Shown: positions 43,868 to 53,175, counted from the stretch's first letter. The stretch: DNA of 64,000 bases from Agrobacterium tumefaciens_K (GCF_031801495.1 NZ_JAOEGC010000007.1:149443-213442); one strand, 5' to 3'. The notes: a model not told the origin generated them from the letters alone. Made by a program: numbers and translations.

Positions 43868-43875
43868 TATCTGTT

Positions 43876-43923
43876 GGACATGCAAACGCGCTGTCATCAT
43901 CCTTGCAGCGCGTTTGTATGTCC
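43876..43923 (+). terminator. 18-bp hairpin after the NmrA-like gene
   Basis: GGACATGCAAACGCGCTG pairs with CAGCGCGTTTGTATGTCC with a single G-T pair and a 12-nt loop, 9 nt past the stop. Very stable, but without a T tract. It probably ends the transcript or protects its 3' end. Confidence 0.5.
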
Positions 43924-43971
43924 TCTGACGGCAACTGTAGGGCAATCGATGGATCGCCCTCGTGTTGCGCA

Positions 43972-44181
43972 TTATTTTTTCTCCTCTCCGATGGAAGCTT
44001 TTTCGGAGAGAGCAATAGCGCTATTTGCAGGAACGTAAACCCGTATTGCCGGGTCTTTTGCCGAAGATACGTGAATAGCCAGAAGAGACGCAAGTGAAAA
44101 TATAAGAAATACGACGATATTTAATGCAAATCCATAAGCCGAATCCTCAGTCTCTTCGTGTTTTGACTTCCAGTTTCGCAT
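43972..44181 (-). CDS. small single-span membrane protein
   Basis: Predicted 69 residues: charged N-terminus MRNWKSKHEETEDSAYGF, one hydrophobic span (ALNIVVFLIFSLASLLAI), then a short outside tail. GAGG is 8 nt before ATG 44181. No family recognised. It lies between the NmrA-like gene and NsrR, on the minus strand, 105 nt after the NsrR stop. Confidence 0.45.
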   Translation of the reverse strand: MRNWKSKHEETEDSAYGFALNIVVFLIFSLASLLAIHVSSAKDPAIRVYVPANSAIALSEKASIGEEKK

Positions 44182-44285
44182 TTTATTGCCCTCGACTCTT
44201 TCGAATGCGAGTATTTTAATGACAAAACAGCTTTTAAACGAGATATACATAGGTGTGAGGCGGCTCGCGCGCCCAATTCAATACT

Positions 44286-44705
44286 TTAGGCGACGGCAAG
44301 CAGCGTTCGCAGGTGCTGCTTGTTTCGCACGAGATCAGCGACCGTATATTTATCGAACACGCTGACAAACGCCTGCATCGCCTCCGACAGAATGGGCGGC
44401 AAGCCGCATGCTGGCGCGATCATGCAGGTCGAGCATTCCAAGAGATCATCAAGCCCTTCTGTATGCCTTAGAACCTCTCCGAGATTGATGTCGGTTGCTG
44501 GACGGGCGAGGCGGATACCACCGTTACGACCGCGAACAGCTTCTATAAAGCCATTGGCCGCCAAGTCCTGCACGACTTTCATCAGGTGGTTTTGGGAAAT
44601 GTCGAACGTTTTCGAGACGTCACGTATCGAACCCAGGCCTGTGTCCCGTGAACCAAGGTATATCAATACGCGAATGGCGTAGTCGGTGTAGCGTGTCAGT
44701 CTCAT
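44286..44705 (-). CDS. nsrR: NsrR-like Rrf2-family nitric-oxide sensor
   Basis: Predicted 139 residues. The Rrf2 winged helix starts MRLTRYTDYAIRVLIYLG, with ISQNHLMKVVQDLAANGFIEAVRGRNGGIRLA, the NsrR pattern. CSTCMIAPACGLPP supplies the three Cys for an Fe-S cluster. NO destroys the cluster and releases repression in known NsrR proteins. It is divergent from the truncated haemoglobin gene with a matching operator between them. Start ATG 44705; ribosome site weak. Confidence 0.9.
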   Translation of the reverse strand: MRLTRYTDYAIRVLIYLGSRDTGLGSIRDVSKTFDISQNHLMKVVQDLAANGFIEAVRGRNGGIRLARPATDINLGEVLRHTEGLDDLLECSTCMIAPACGLPPILSEAMQAFVSVFDKYTVADLVRNKQHLRTLLAVA

Positions 44706-44738
44706 GGGCGGCGCCTGCGTCAAAATGACTAAGCCAAT

Positions 44739-44761
44739 AACATGCATTTTGTTAGCATGTT
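44739..44761. promoter_or_regulatory. NsrR-type operator
   Basis: AACATGCATTT and GTTAGCATGTT are 11-nt half-sites separated by a single T, the 11-1-11 layout of known NsrR boxes; the seven outer bases are perfectly inverted. Position is between nsrR and the haemoglobin gene, so it may control both. A second half-site-like AGATGCATATT occurs at about 44789. Confidence 0.65.
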
Positions 44762-44811
44762 TTCGTCAAACGGAATAGATGTATCTCAGATGCATATTTT
44801 AGGGGTTGGTC

Positions 44812-45477
44812 ATGACCAGCGGTTTGACGGAAGCCAAAATCAACGAGGTCCTGCACGCATTTTATACAAAAGTCCGAACCGACCCGGTCCTTTCGGTGCC
44901 GTTCTCGGTCGTGCAGGACTGGGAGGAGCACATGGTCCGGCTGACGGATTTCTGGTCCTCCCTGATGCTGACAAGCGGTCGCTACAAAGGCAATCCGCTC
45001 TCGATGCACGTTATCCACTCCCACCTCATCCGTCCTGACATGTTTGACCGTTGGCTGGAGTTATGGGGAGAAACGACAAACGATCTTCTCGCGCCGGAAG
45101 TCGCACAGGAGATGCAGGCCAAGGCGTTTCGTATCGCAGCCAGGTTTTCTTTCGCTCTGTTCGGCACATCGACGACAGGGACTAGGGACAAGGCTCTCTC
45201 GCTCGCCAAGCCAGTACCCTATAGGACCACCGCTTTTTTCGATGAAGTGTCGCTCCCTACGGCATTGTTGCGAGACCATTCGCTGAAAGCTGGATCATGG
45301 GGACTCATTCGCGTCGAGGAAGGCAGCATCCAATATCACGAAGGGGACCTCTCGAAAATCATCGAACCCGGGATACCCGCAGTCATCCCACCCATCTCAG
45401 CACACCACCTCGCTCTGACAGGCCCGGTCAAACTCAGGATCGAGTTCTACGACAGGCCTCCGGTCCACAACGCATAA
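44812..45477 (+). CDS. truncated haemoglobin (group III-like) fused to a DUF1971/TehB-like cupin
   Basis: Predicted 221 residues. Residues 1-125 look like a group III truncated globin: FYTKVRTDPVLSVPFSVVQDWEEHMVRLTDFWSSLMLTSGRYKGNPLSMHVIHS in pieces, with HSHL as the likely proximal-His region. Residues 135-221 form a small cupin-like domain (KPVPYRTTAFFDEVSLPTALLRDHSLKAGSW, then IPPISAHHLAL), as in DUF1971 proteins often annotated TehB-like. AGGGG is 6 nt before ATG 44812. It is first gene after the NsrR box and 16 nt upstream of hmp, so it serves NO or nitrosative stress. Confidence 0.82.
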   Translation: MTSGLTEAKINEVLHAFYTKVRTDPVLSVPFSVVQDWEEHMVRLTDFWSSLMLTSGRYKGNPLSMHVIHSHLIRPDMFDRWLELWGETTNDLLAPEVAQEMQAKAFRIAARFSFALFGTSTTGTRDKALSLAKPVPYRTTAFFDEVSLPTALLRDHSLKAGSWGLIRVEEGSIQYHEGDLSKIIEPGIPAVIPPISAHHLALTGPVKLRIEFYDRPPVHNA

Positions 45478-45493
45478 TCAGAAAGGAAACAGA

Positions 45494-46705
45494 ATGTCCC
45501 GCCAGCTTTCTCCTCAGACTATCGAACTGGTGAAAGCCAGTGTTCCAGCCTTGGCTGCGCATGGCAGCGAAATCACCAAGCGCATGTATGCCAGGCTGTT
45601 TGAAGACGAGCACATCAAAAACCTGTTCAACCACGCCAACCAGGGTGAGGGTGGCTCGCAGGTACACGCGCTTGCCGCTGCAATCCTCGGATACGCGCAG
45701 AACATCGAAAACCTCGCGGTCTTGACCCCGGTTGTTGAGCGGATTGCCCATAAGCATATCGGCTATCACATCCTCCCGGAACATTACCCCTATGTCGCAC
45801 GGGCACTTCTGGCTGCGATCAGCGATGTTCTCGGTGAGGCGGCGACACCGGAGATTCTTGATGCCTGGGGCGAAGCCTATTGGTTTCTGGCCGACATCCT
45901 CAAGGGTCGCGAAGCCAACCTGCGCGATACCATAGAGAGCCAGAGCGGTGGTTGGAATGGTTGGCGCAAATTCACGATCGTTGAGAAGCTGCCCGAGGGT
46001 GAGGTCGTCACGTCTTTCATTCTTCGGCCGACCGATGGGGGCAAGGTGATAAGGCATCGCCCTGGTCAGTACCTGACATTCAGACTGACGGTGAATGGCA
46101 ACCAGGTAAAACGCAACTATTCGATCTCCTGTGGGCCAAACGACGAATTTTATCGGATTTCGGTCAAGCGCGAGGCAAACGGCGATGGTGGATCAAAATA
46201 CCTGCACGACGAAGCGCATGTTGGCACCACTCTGGAGGCGACACCTCCTGCCGGCGACTTCTTCTTGCCGGATGAACCAGCCCGGCCCGTCGTGCTTCTG
46301 TCGGGTGGCGTTGGCCTTACACCGATGGTGAGCATGCTCGAAGCAATCGCCAGGGACTATCCGGAACTGAGCGCGCATTTCGTTCACGGTGCTCTCAACA
46401 GCACCACCCACGCAATGGACCGGCATGTACGTTCACTTGCAACCGGGCATGGACGGGTTGCAGTGACAACCTTCTACAGTGAGCCCTCGGCCTCAGACGC
46501 AGCAGGTCTGTCTCACGACCATGATGGTTTTATCAATATCGACTGGCTGCGCAAAAATACGTCGCTCTTCACCTCGGATTTTTATCTCTGTGGACCGAAG
46601 CCATTCCTGAGGTCTCTGGTCAACGGATTGCTTCAAGCCGGAGTCGCAAGTGATCGTATCCATTACGAGTTCTTCGGTCCGGCTGATGAACTGATTGCAG
46701 CGTAA
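45494..46705 (+). CDS. hmp: flavohaemoglobin / nitric oxide dioxygenase
   Basis: Predicted 403 residues, the usual Hmp length. Globin domain (1-140) with HKHIGYHILPEHYPYV (proximal His about 85). FAD domain with RHRPGQYLTFRL and RNYSISCGPND; NAD domain with LLSGGVGLTPMVSMLE and DFYLCGPKPFLRSLVNGL. It converts NO to nitrate. AAAGGAAACAGA is just before the ATG. In the NsrR-linked operon. Confidence 0.95.
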   Translation: MSRQLSPQTIELVKASVPALAAHGSEITKRMYARLFEDEHIKNLFNHANQGEGGSQVHALAAAILGYAQNIENLAVLTPVVERIAHKHIGYHILPEHYPYVARALLAAISDVLGEAATPEILDAWGEAYWFLADILKGREANLRDTIESQSGGWNGWRKFTIVEKLPEGEVVTSFILRPTDGGKVIRHRPGQYLTFRLTVNGNQVKRNYSISCGPNDEFYRISVKREANGDGGSKYLHDEAHVGTTLEATPPAGDFFLPDEPARPVVLLSGGVGLTPMVSMLEAIARDYPELSAHFVHGALNSTTHAMDRHVRSLATGHGRVAVTTFYSEPSASDAAGLSHDHDGFINIDWLRKNTSLFTSDFYLCGPKPFLRSLVNGLLQAGVASDRIHYEFFGPADELIAA

Positions 46706-46757
46706 AAAACCGGGCCGAGCCTCGCTTGGCCTTTCTCTCTCAAACGAAGTGACAATC

Positions 46758-47903
46758 ATGAGCACGCTTCGAAATTCACGCGAGACAATTCTTCTCGCCC
46801 TGTCGATCACATGCCTCTTACCCGTAACCGCATTTGCACATGTGAAGTGGTTTGCGCCCTACATCGTTGGCGCTCGGCCTGAGCCTATTTCTGACACAAC
46901 GAAAGATCCGTGGTTCTGGGTCGGTATTGGACTTGTTCTGGTCTTCTTCATCGCTACAAGGTTGGTCGAAAAGAGCAAATTCGGCGAGATCGCAATCGCT
47001 GGCCTGAACACAGCAACCGCGCCGCTGTGGAACAGGCAGGACGAATACATCAGGGCAATTATTGCGGCGTTTTTCGTCGCCATTTTCGCCGTCGGTGGCG
47101 TCTATCTTACACCGGACCTCAAGACACCGGCAGAATGGGTGTCGTGGATGCAGCTCCTGATCGCGTGCTGCATATTCTCGCGACGCACGATGCCGATTGC
47201 AGGGGTCGGAATTATTGCCCTGTGGGTTCTCGCCCTACGCGATTACGATCTGTTTCATCTGTTCGACTATCTTGCGCTTGGATTAGGCGTCGCCGGTTAT
47301 CTGCTACTTGAACCGCTTAAAAATGAGAATTTGCGTGCCCGTCGATTCGAGGCACTGCGCTGGGGCTTGGCCATTGCATTGATGTGGTCGAGCCTTGAGA
47401 AATTTGCTTTTCCGAGTTGGTTTTACCCACTCGTCGTAGAGAAGCCATTTCTGACGTTCGGGATGCCTCGCGACGTGTTCATTCCTATGGCTGGCGTCAC
47501 CGAGTTCACCCTGGGCTTCGGGCTGCTTTGGACACCTCTGATCCGCAGACTGTCGGCGATTGCGCTTCTCATCATCTTCACGGCGGCCGTCTGGCCATTC
47601 GGACGCGTGGACCTCATCGGGCATGGCCTAATCATGGCAATCCTGTTCGCGGTCGCTGCTGATCAGCGGAGTGGCGTTGATCTCTTCACAGTGTTCAAAC
47701 GCAAGCTCACCAACATTCCAGTCGGGCTGGCGGTGGTACTTGTGGTGTTCTGTACGGCCTATTGGGGACTGCACACGGCATTCTATGGAGCTGATGGATA
47801 TATTGCCGTCGACGACGCTTCCAAAACCACTCACTCCTTCGACCCTGATCATCCGCACGGGCCGGAAGGTCATGGTGAGGCAGGAGCGTTACCTCACAAA
47901 TAA
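46758..47903 (+). CDS. multi-span membrane protein of the NO operon
   Basis: Predicted 381 residues with about ten hydrophobic segments and a possible first cleavable signal (LSITCLLPVTAFA then HVKWFAPY). A His-rich end, SFDPDHPHGPEGHGEAGALPHK, could bind metal. No family is recalled with certainty; DoxX-like membrane proteins are a possibility. It follows hmp by 52 nt, with a weak GGCCGAG/GGCC hairpin between, so it is probably co-transcribed. Role in NO detoxification inferred from context. Confidence 0.72.
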   Translation: MSTLRNSRETILLALSITCLLPVTAFAHVKWFAPYIVGARPEPISDTTKDPWFWVGIGLVLVFFIATRLVEKSKFGEIAIAGLNTATAPLWNRQDEYIRAIIAAFFVAIFAVGGVYLTPDLKTPAEWVSWMQLLIACCIFSRRTMPIAGVGIIALWVLALRDYDLFHLFDYLALGLGVAGYLLLEPLKNENLRARRFEALRWGLAIALMWSSLEKFAFPSWFYPLVVEKPFLTFGMPRDVFIPMAGVTEFTLGFGLLWTPLIRRLSAIALLIIFTAAVWPFGRVDLIGHGLIMAILFAVAADQRSGVDLFTVFKRKLTNIPVGLAVVLVVFCTAYWGLHTAFYGADGYIAVDDASKTTHSFDPDHPHGPEGHGEAGALPHK

Positions 47904-47914
47904 AATCCTCAAGA

Positions 47915-47939
47915 CGAGGGGTGGCCAACCCACCCCTCG
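47915..47939 (+). terminator. hairpin after the NO operon
   Basis: CGAGGGGTGG and CCACCCCTCG form a perfect 10-bp stem with a 5-nt loop 12 nt past the stop. It has no T tract but its position suits a terminator. Confidence 0.55.
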
Positions 47940-47953
47940 CTCCCAAATCAGTA

Positions 47954-47969
47954 AACTATCGTATAGTGA
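47954..47969 (+). promoter_or_regulatory. shared promoter motif copy 6 (MscS pseudogene)
   Basis: AACTATCGTATAGTGA, 122 nt before the broken channel gene, with a partly symmetric ACTATCGTATAGT core. Confidence 0.4.
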
Positions 47970-48090
47970 CGCGTCAGCCTCCACGTCAGTAAATGTTTCT
48001 GATGATGGGAGAGGCCTTTTTCGATCAGTTATTTGTTCAGGTAGGATCGTTACGGCTTTGACGATCCCTATCAGATCCGCTGTGGGGCGG

Positions 48091-49430
48091 ATGACCCGTA
48101 CAAAGCTCGTATTCGACGCGCTGGTCTTTTTTTGCACTGTCACTTTTGTTTTTTTCTCGCGTAATGAGGCTTACGCAGTTGGTCACAACGACGATATGCC
48201 AGCCGGAATAGCAACTGGCGCTGCAAAGGCCGCGTGGTGGATCAGCCTCTCACTTTTCCTTGAAAGCATAATCCGACATTTCGTGTTTTGGGAGCACCGG
48301 CCCCGAGAAGTTCGTCTCGTTCGCGACCTTCTCTGTAGGATTGTCCATATCAGAACGGCTTTGTCGATCATTGCCTATATGTTCAACGTGCCAGTCGGCA
48401 CGTTGATCGCGACATCGGGAGTTTTTGCCGTTGTCCTAGGCTTGGCGATGCAAAGCCCCCTGAACGATGTGTTCTCGGGTATCGCGCTCAACCTTGGCCA
48501 GGCGTCTGTCGTCGGCGACTGGATTGTATTGGACGATAGTCTCCAAGGCCGGGTGATTGATACCAATTGACGTTCCAGTCATCTACTCGGTCCGACAAAT
48601 GACGTTAGCATTCTACCAAACTCGACACTGGCAAAGTCGCGCTTGACCAGCATCAGTAGCCCCGATGAGAGCCACGGGATGAATGTAACAGCGCGGTTCT
48701 TGCCGACTGAGAGGCCTGACGTAATGGTAGAGGCCATGAAAACGCCTCCTCGGATGCACGAAGATCATGCGTGCACCGGTACCGTCTGTGTCAGCGTTGG
48801 TCTGGACGGGATCCGATAACCCTGGAGCTGGGCTGTCAGATTAAAAATGTTGCGAACGTAACGGAAGCGGAGAACGAGATTTACGATCTGATCTACCGAC
48901 ACTCACGATCACAAACACTCTCGATGGTCGCCGCTTCAGCCAAAAATGCACTTCCGGACCCCGCTCAAACAGCAGTTTTGAATGGCGCGACGCAATGCTT
49001 GCTTTAAATTCCAATCTTCCAAGCTTTGACGCAAAATGAGAGGTTCGCCCTCAGTCAGCTTATGGTTCCGGTGGATTTTGCAAAATTGATCGAACGAGGC
49101 GTGTTACTCGTTGAGAACCATGATGGTGACCACAGAACAGAAACCGCTCGTCTGTCACCTAGAGATTTCTTTGGTAAGCGAGGTGTGTTGAGGGAGATGG
49201 TGGAGCCGGGCGATATATATGCGCTGACACCGGTCTCGGGCTATGAAGTTCAAAAAGACAAACTGGCCGGATTTTTGAAGGATCGGCCGGAAATAGCCGA
49301 AGAGCTGGCGACCGTTCTGTCGTTCCGGCTGGAGAAGGAGCGACACCTGTTTGAGAACGTTGGTGGATTGTCGCTACCTTATCCTACGTCGCTCTCCGTA
49401 AAGATCAAAGGCCTGTTCGGCCTATTGTGA
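48091..49430 (+). pseudogene. mechanosensitive channel with cyclic-nucleotide-binding domain, broken
   Basis: The N-terminal part reads normally: a hydrophobic start, three spans and the MscS core VPVGTLIATSGVFAVVLGLAMQSPLNDVFSG, ending VIDTN at 48569. TGA at 48568-48570 replaces a probable Trp codon; the same frame then continues RSSHLLGPTNDVSILPNS. Later frames carry LELGCQIKNVANVTEAENEIYDLIYRHSR (48820-48910) and, from 49026, a cNMP-binding domain (LTQNERFALSQLMVP, DIYALTPV, FLKDRPEIAEELATVLSFRLEKE). Several frameshifts are therefore present besides the stop. The channel is dead. Confidence 0.82.
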
Positions 49431-49441
49431 ACTTAGGCGTA

Positions 49442-49457
49442 TACGCATGTATATCTG
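49442..49457 (+). promoter_or_regulatory. shared promoter motif copy 8 (chloroperoxidase-like hydrolase)
   Basis: TACGCATGTATATCTG, then AGAACTCC, 116 nt before the start. Resembles copies 3 and 4, which also end TATATCT and are followed by CTCC. Confidence 0.4.
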
Positions 49458-49573
49458 AGAACTCCCTGTATTTTGGCTCAATCTCATCACGTCCTTCCAA
49501 GGATGCGCACGCTCGATGATTGCCTTTAGTTGACGTTCGCAACGTTCCTTCCGGCACAGCCAAGGAGAGCATG

Positions 49574-50554
49574 ATGACCGAAAAAGAGAATGCTACCACA
49601 CCAGGGTTCGTGCGACGCGACGTGCTAGCGCTCGGAATCGGAGCCAGTGTCGCGACAGCATTTCCACCAATTGTACTCACTGCCTCAGCGCAGACTTCAA
49701 CGGATCAGGGGAAACGAGATATGGGTACCGTAAAGACCAAAGACGGCGTCGAAATTTTCTACAAGGACTGGGGTGCCGGTCAGCCTATTGTCTTCCATCA
49801 CGGCTGGCCACTCAGCAGCGATGATTGGGACGCCCAAATGCTGTTTTTTGTCAGCAAGGGCTTTCGCGTCGTCGCTCATGATCGTCGTGGCCATGGACGC
49901 TCCAGTCAGATCTCTGACGGCCACGATATGGATCATTATGCAGCGGATGCAGCAGCGGTGGTCGAACATCTCGACTTGAGAAACGCAGTCCACATTGGCC
50001 ACTCCACGGGCGGCGGCGAAGCGACACGCTACGTTGCAAAGCACGGCAAGGACCGGACAGCAAAGCTTGTTCTGATCGGTGCCGTACCGCCAATCATGCT
50101 CAAGACGGAGAACAATCCCGGAGGCATCCCACTTGATGTTTTTGATACTGCCTTCCGCGCTCCGCTGGCAGCCAACCGTGCGCAGTTCTTCCGTGACATT
50201 CCCGAAGGTCCATTCTACGGGTTCAACCGTCCCGGAGCGAAGGTTTCCCAAGGCGTCATCGACAACTGGTGGCGGCAAGGCATGATGGGAAGCGCCAAGG
50301 CCCACTACGACGGCATCAAGGCATTCTCGGAAACGGACTTTACCGCTGACCTCAAGTCGATCACCGTTCCGACACTTGTCATGCATGGATCGGATGACCA
50401 GGTCGTTCCGATTGACGATTCTGCGAAGCTCTCCGTAAAGCTGCTGAAGAGTGGCACGCTCAAAGTGTACGATGGCTTCCCGCATGGCATGTGCACCACA
50501 CACGCTGACGTCATCAACGAAGATTTGCTGGCGTTCGTTAAGTCTGCGACTTGA
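49574..50554 (+). CDS. Tat-exported chloroperoxidase-type alpha/beta hydrolase
   Basis: Predicted 326 residues. VRRDVLALGIGASVATA is a twin-arginine signal. The body is a cofactor-free haloperoxidase/esterase: VFHHGWPLSSDDWDAQM, RRGHGRSSQ, nucleophile Ser in IGHSTGGGEATRY, Asp in HGSDDQVVP and His in FPHGMCTTH. AAGGAG lies 6 nt before ATG 49574 (another ATG 3 nt earlier). A shared-motif promoter copy is upstream. Probably periplasmic. The physiological reaction is unknown: many such enzymes are perhydrolases or esterases. Confidence 0.9.
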   Translation: MTEKENATTPGFVRRDVLALGIGASVATAFPPIVLTASAQTSTDQGKRDMGTVKTKDGVEIFYKDWGAGQPIVFHHGWPLSSDDWDAQMLFFVSKGFRVVAHDRRGHGRSSQISDGHDMDHYAADAAAVVEHLDLRNAVHIGHSTGGGEATRYVAKHGKDRTAKLVLIGAVPPIMLKTENNPGGIPLDVFDTAFRAPLAANRAQFFRDIPEGPFYGFNRPGAKVSQGVIDNWWRQGMMGSAKAHYDGIKAFSETDFTADLKSITVPTLVMHGSDDQVVPIDDSAKLSVKLLKSGTLKVYDGFPHGMCTTHADVINEDLLAFVKSAT

Positions 50555-50639
50555 AGCAGGCATTCGTTTGAATGCGAGCCAAATATGGTCTGATCAAGCG
50601 ATGATACGTTGGCAGAGCAAGTAGCGTATTTTTGAGCGG

Positions 50640-50662
50640 AAAGGCGGTGTTTGCCGCCTTTT
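50640..50662. terminator. rho-independent terminator between convergent genes
   Basis: AAAGGCGG-TGTTTG-CCGCCTTTT has a clean 8-bp stem flanked by A and T runs, so it can end both the hydrolase gene and the minus-strand kinase gene (stop at 50720). Confidence 0.7.
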
Positions 50663-50719
50663 GCTTGCCGGTTTTAGAGAGATTTCGTCTTCGTTGAGAG
50701 TATCTTGATACCGTATCGT

Positions 50720-52318
50720 TCAGTTGCTGACTGTCACGTCAAAACGAGGCAGCGCAAGAAAAAAACTAGCACCAGCACAATTGTTTCGCGCCCAAAGGCG
50801 CCCGTCGTGTACCTGCGCTATTGTACGGCAGATGGATAAGCCCATACCCATTCCGTCTGACTTCGTAGTCACAAAGGAGTTGAATATGTTTTCGGTATCC
50901 GCGACACCGGGACCCGTATCACGTACTTCAATGATAACGTCAGTGCCGAGCTGTTCCGTTGATATGATAATTGATCTCTGATCACTAGCGACCCCCGCTA
51001 AAGCATCGGCTGCGTTTCTTATCAAATTTGAGAGAACCTGTTGAATTTGAACGCCATCGACATAAACCGGTGGGAGATCGTTGGCGAGAGCCGTTGATAT
51101 GCGAATACTCTTCAGTGAAAGTTCCATACTTAAATAGGAATGGATCAATATAACAAGATTGTTGATGTCCTCCTTTTTTCGGGCTCCAACACGCTGTTGG
51201 AATAGCATCCTAACGCGCTGCACCACGTCCGATGCGGCCGAGAGGTCTTGGAGCAGGGCATCCACGCTACGCTTGGCCCTTTCGATGTCGGGCGGCTCTC
51301 TGGTGAGCCAGATTGCGCCAGCACCACCATTTGCCATTGCAGAGGCCAATGGCTGACTTACTTCATGGGCAATCGAGCCGGAAAGTTCGGCCATGCCAGC
51401 AACTTGCGCGGCCTTTGCGAGTCGTTGGTCTACTTCCTTCAATGCTTCTTGTGCGCGTATTTCGCTTTCGATTTCCCCTTGGATGCCGTACCACTGCACG
51501 ACATTGCCCGCCTCGTCCTTGAGCGCCTCCATACGGGCTTCAACCCACAACCAGGCTCCATCCGCTCGCCGCTGACGAAACCTTGCAGTCCAGGGGGAGC
51601 CGGTCTGCAAGGCATCCGTTATCGTCTCGCTGATCACATCACGATCTTCTGGGTGAAGCGTCATCTCGATAAGGTCAGCGAGCGTGTTCCCGCTTCGGGC
51701 ACGCAGTTCATCTACTTTCAAACCAATCCAATCTTCCAGACGTTTGTTGAAGTAGGTCGGTTGACCCAAATTGTTTGCAGTCCATACAAGTCCAGGTATG
51801 GCATCAACCAGTTGCCGGAGACGATTTTCTCTGTTTTTTGCGGTCTCAAGTGCTACGACGGCATCGTGGATATCGATAGAGGTCCCCAGCCAATACACTA
51901 GAACACCCCTTTCGTCTCTTTGCGGTCGCGCGAATGAACGAAGCCACCGAAACATTCCGGTTCCGTTCTTAATTAAATGCGTTACCTCTAAATCACGTTC
52001 GTTGGTGACGGCATTTCTCCAAGATTCCGCAAGTCGATCGTAATCTTCTTCGAGGACACAGCTTCTGAAAGAAAACTCGCCAGCATCAACGCGCGTGATC
52101 GTGTATCCCTCCTGCCCCATGTAGTTCTGCATGGCCAAACTGAAGCACATGAAGTCGCCGTCGGGCCACGCAGACCACCCCATTCCAGGTGTTGAATCCA
52201 CGATCTTTTGGACACGTCCCGCGAAAGCTTTTCGATCCTCGCTCGCGATATCCACTATTACCCTCTTACCCAACAATTGGCCGACGAAAAGAAGAGAGCA
52301 CAACACCAAATGCGTCAA
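50720..52318 (-). CDS. PAS-domain sensor histidine kinase, short form
   Basis: Predicted 532 residues. A short hydrophobic start (THLVLCSLLFVGQLL), then PAS units at about 35-155 and 165-290, each with a typical PAC end (VYWLGTSIDI, QWYGIQGEI). HisKA with the acceptor in SIAHEVSQPLASAM (about 310), then N-box LSNLIRNAADAL, G1 EVRDTGPGVAD and G2 GMGMGLSIC. The start is a TTG at 52318 without an obvious ribosome site, and in-frame sequence runs upstream to a stop near 52362. The paralogue at 53.3 kb has several spans here, so this copy may be truncated at its 5' end. Confidence 0.85.
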   Translation of the reverse strand: MTHLVLCSLLFVGQLLGKRVIVDIASEDRKAFAGRVQKIVDSTPGMGWSAWPDGDFMCFSLAMQNYMGQEGYTITRVDAGEFSFRSCVLEEDYDRLAESWRNAVTNERDLEVTHLIKNGTGMFRWLRSFARPQRDERGVLVYWLGTSIDIHDAVVALETAKNRENRLRQLVDAIPGLVWTANNLGQPTYFNKRLEDWIGLKVDELRARSGNTLADLIEMTLHPEDRDVISETITDALQTGSPWTARFRQRRADGAWLWVEARMEALKDEAGNVVQWYGIQGEIESEIRAQEALKEVDQRLAKAAQVAGMAELSGSIAHEVSQPLASAMANGGAGAIWLTREPPDIERAKRSVDALLQDLSAASDVVQRVRMLFQQRVGARKKEDINNLVILIHSYLSMELSLKSIRISTALANDLPPVYVDGVQIQQVLSNLIRNAADALAGVASDQRSIIISTEQLGTDVIIEVRDTGPGVADTENIFNSFVTTKSDGMGMGLSICRTIAQVHDGRLWARNNCAGASFFLALPRFDVTVSN

Positions 52319-52530
52319 GAGGGAAAGATTGAGCCCATTGATACAGACTTGGACCGGACAGGCTTAGGTGCGCACTCAATTATTCCTCCCTGGACATCAC
52401 GCGCAACTCAAAAGAAAAGCATCGTTCTTGCTCATCCGCTTTCCAAGGATAAACCAAGGAAAAGCGAATTGGAATCGGAATCGCAAAGTCAAATTTCTGG
52501 AGGATGAACGTGCTTCGCCTGAACGACGGC

Positions 52531-53097
52531 TCAAATACGGATTACCTTTAGTGCGTCCGTCCATTTCACAAGCTCGTCCAACATCAGATTGAGGCCATCG
52601 GCGATCTGTTCATTGGCGACGAACTTGTCGTCGTCGGAGATGAACTTCGAAACGAAGGGGACCGGCACAACGTGATAAATCCCATAGGCGTTCACGTTAC
52701 TCAAAAGTGATCGCAGCATTTGAGAGGAGCGCAGTCCGCCGGAAACGCCGCCATAGCTTACGACACCTGCCGCCTTGTAATTCCATTCACGGAACAGCGC
52801 TTGGATGGCATTCACGAGTGAGGCAGGAGGGAAGTAGTCATATTCGGGTGTTACGAAAATGAAAGCATCTGCGGACGAAATGGCCTGCGACCATTTCTTG
52901 GTGTGATCGTGCTGATACTGCTGCATGCCAGGGTGGGCTGGTTCATCGAGAAGCGGAAGATTGAAATCTGCAAGGTCGACCAGCTCTACGTCGAATTTGC
53001 CGTGCGATACTGCCGCATTTTTTACCCATTCTGCGACGGTGGGCCCGACCCGTCCTGGACGCGTTGAGCCGATGATAATCTTGAGCACAGAAGCCAT
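52531..53097 (-). CDS. NADPH-dependent FMN reductase
   Basis: Predicted 188 residues of the flavodoxin-like FMN reductase/quinone reductase family. KIIIGSTRPGRVGPTVAEWV is the phosphate-binding loop, ADAFIFVTPEYDYFPPASLVNAIQ the flavin site, and KAAGVVSYGGVSGGLRSSQ the second conserved loop. It lies upstream of the 532-residue kinase in the same direction and downstream of the 758-residue kinase. Likely reduces quinones or flavins in oxidative stress. A shared motif copy is 79 nt upstream (53176-53190). Confidence 0.92.
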   Translation of the reverse strand: MASVLKIIIGSTRPGRVGPTVAEWVKNAAVSHGKFDVELVDLADFNLPLLDEPAHPGMQQYQHDHTKKWSQAISSADAFIFVTPEYDYFPPASLVNAIQALFREWNYKAAGVVSYGGVSGGLRSSQMLRSLLSNVNAYGIYHVVPVPFVSKFISDDDKFVANEQIADGLNLMLDELVKWTDALKVIRI

Positions 53098-53175
53098 TTC
53101 CTATTCCTCTCGTGTGAGCTTTCTCGCGATCCTCTGCTGGATCACAGGATAGTCGCTTTCACCGATGCGCAAGAC

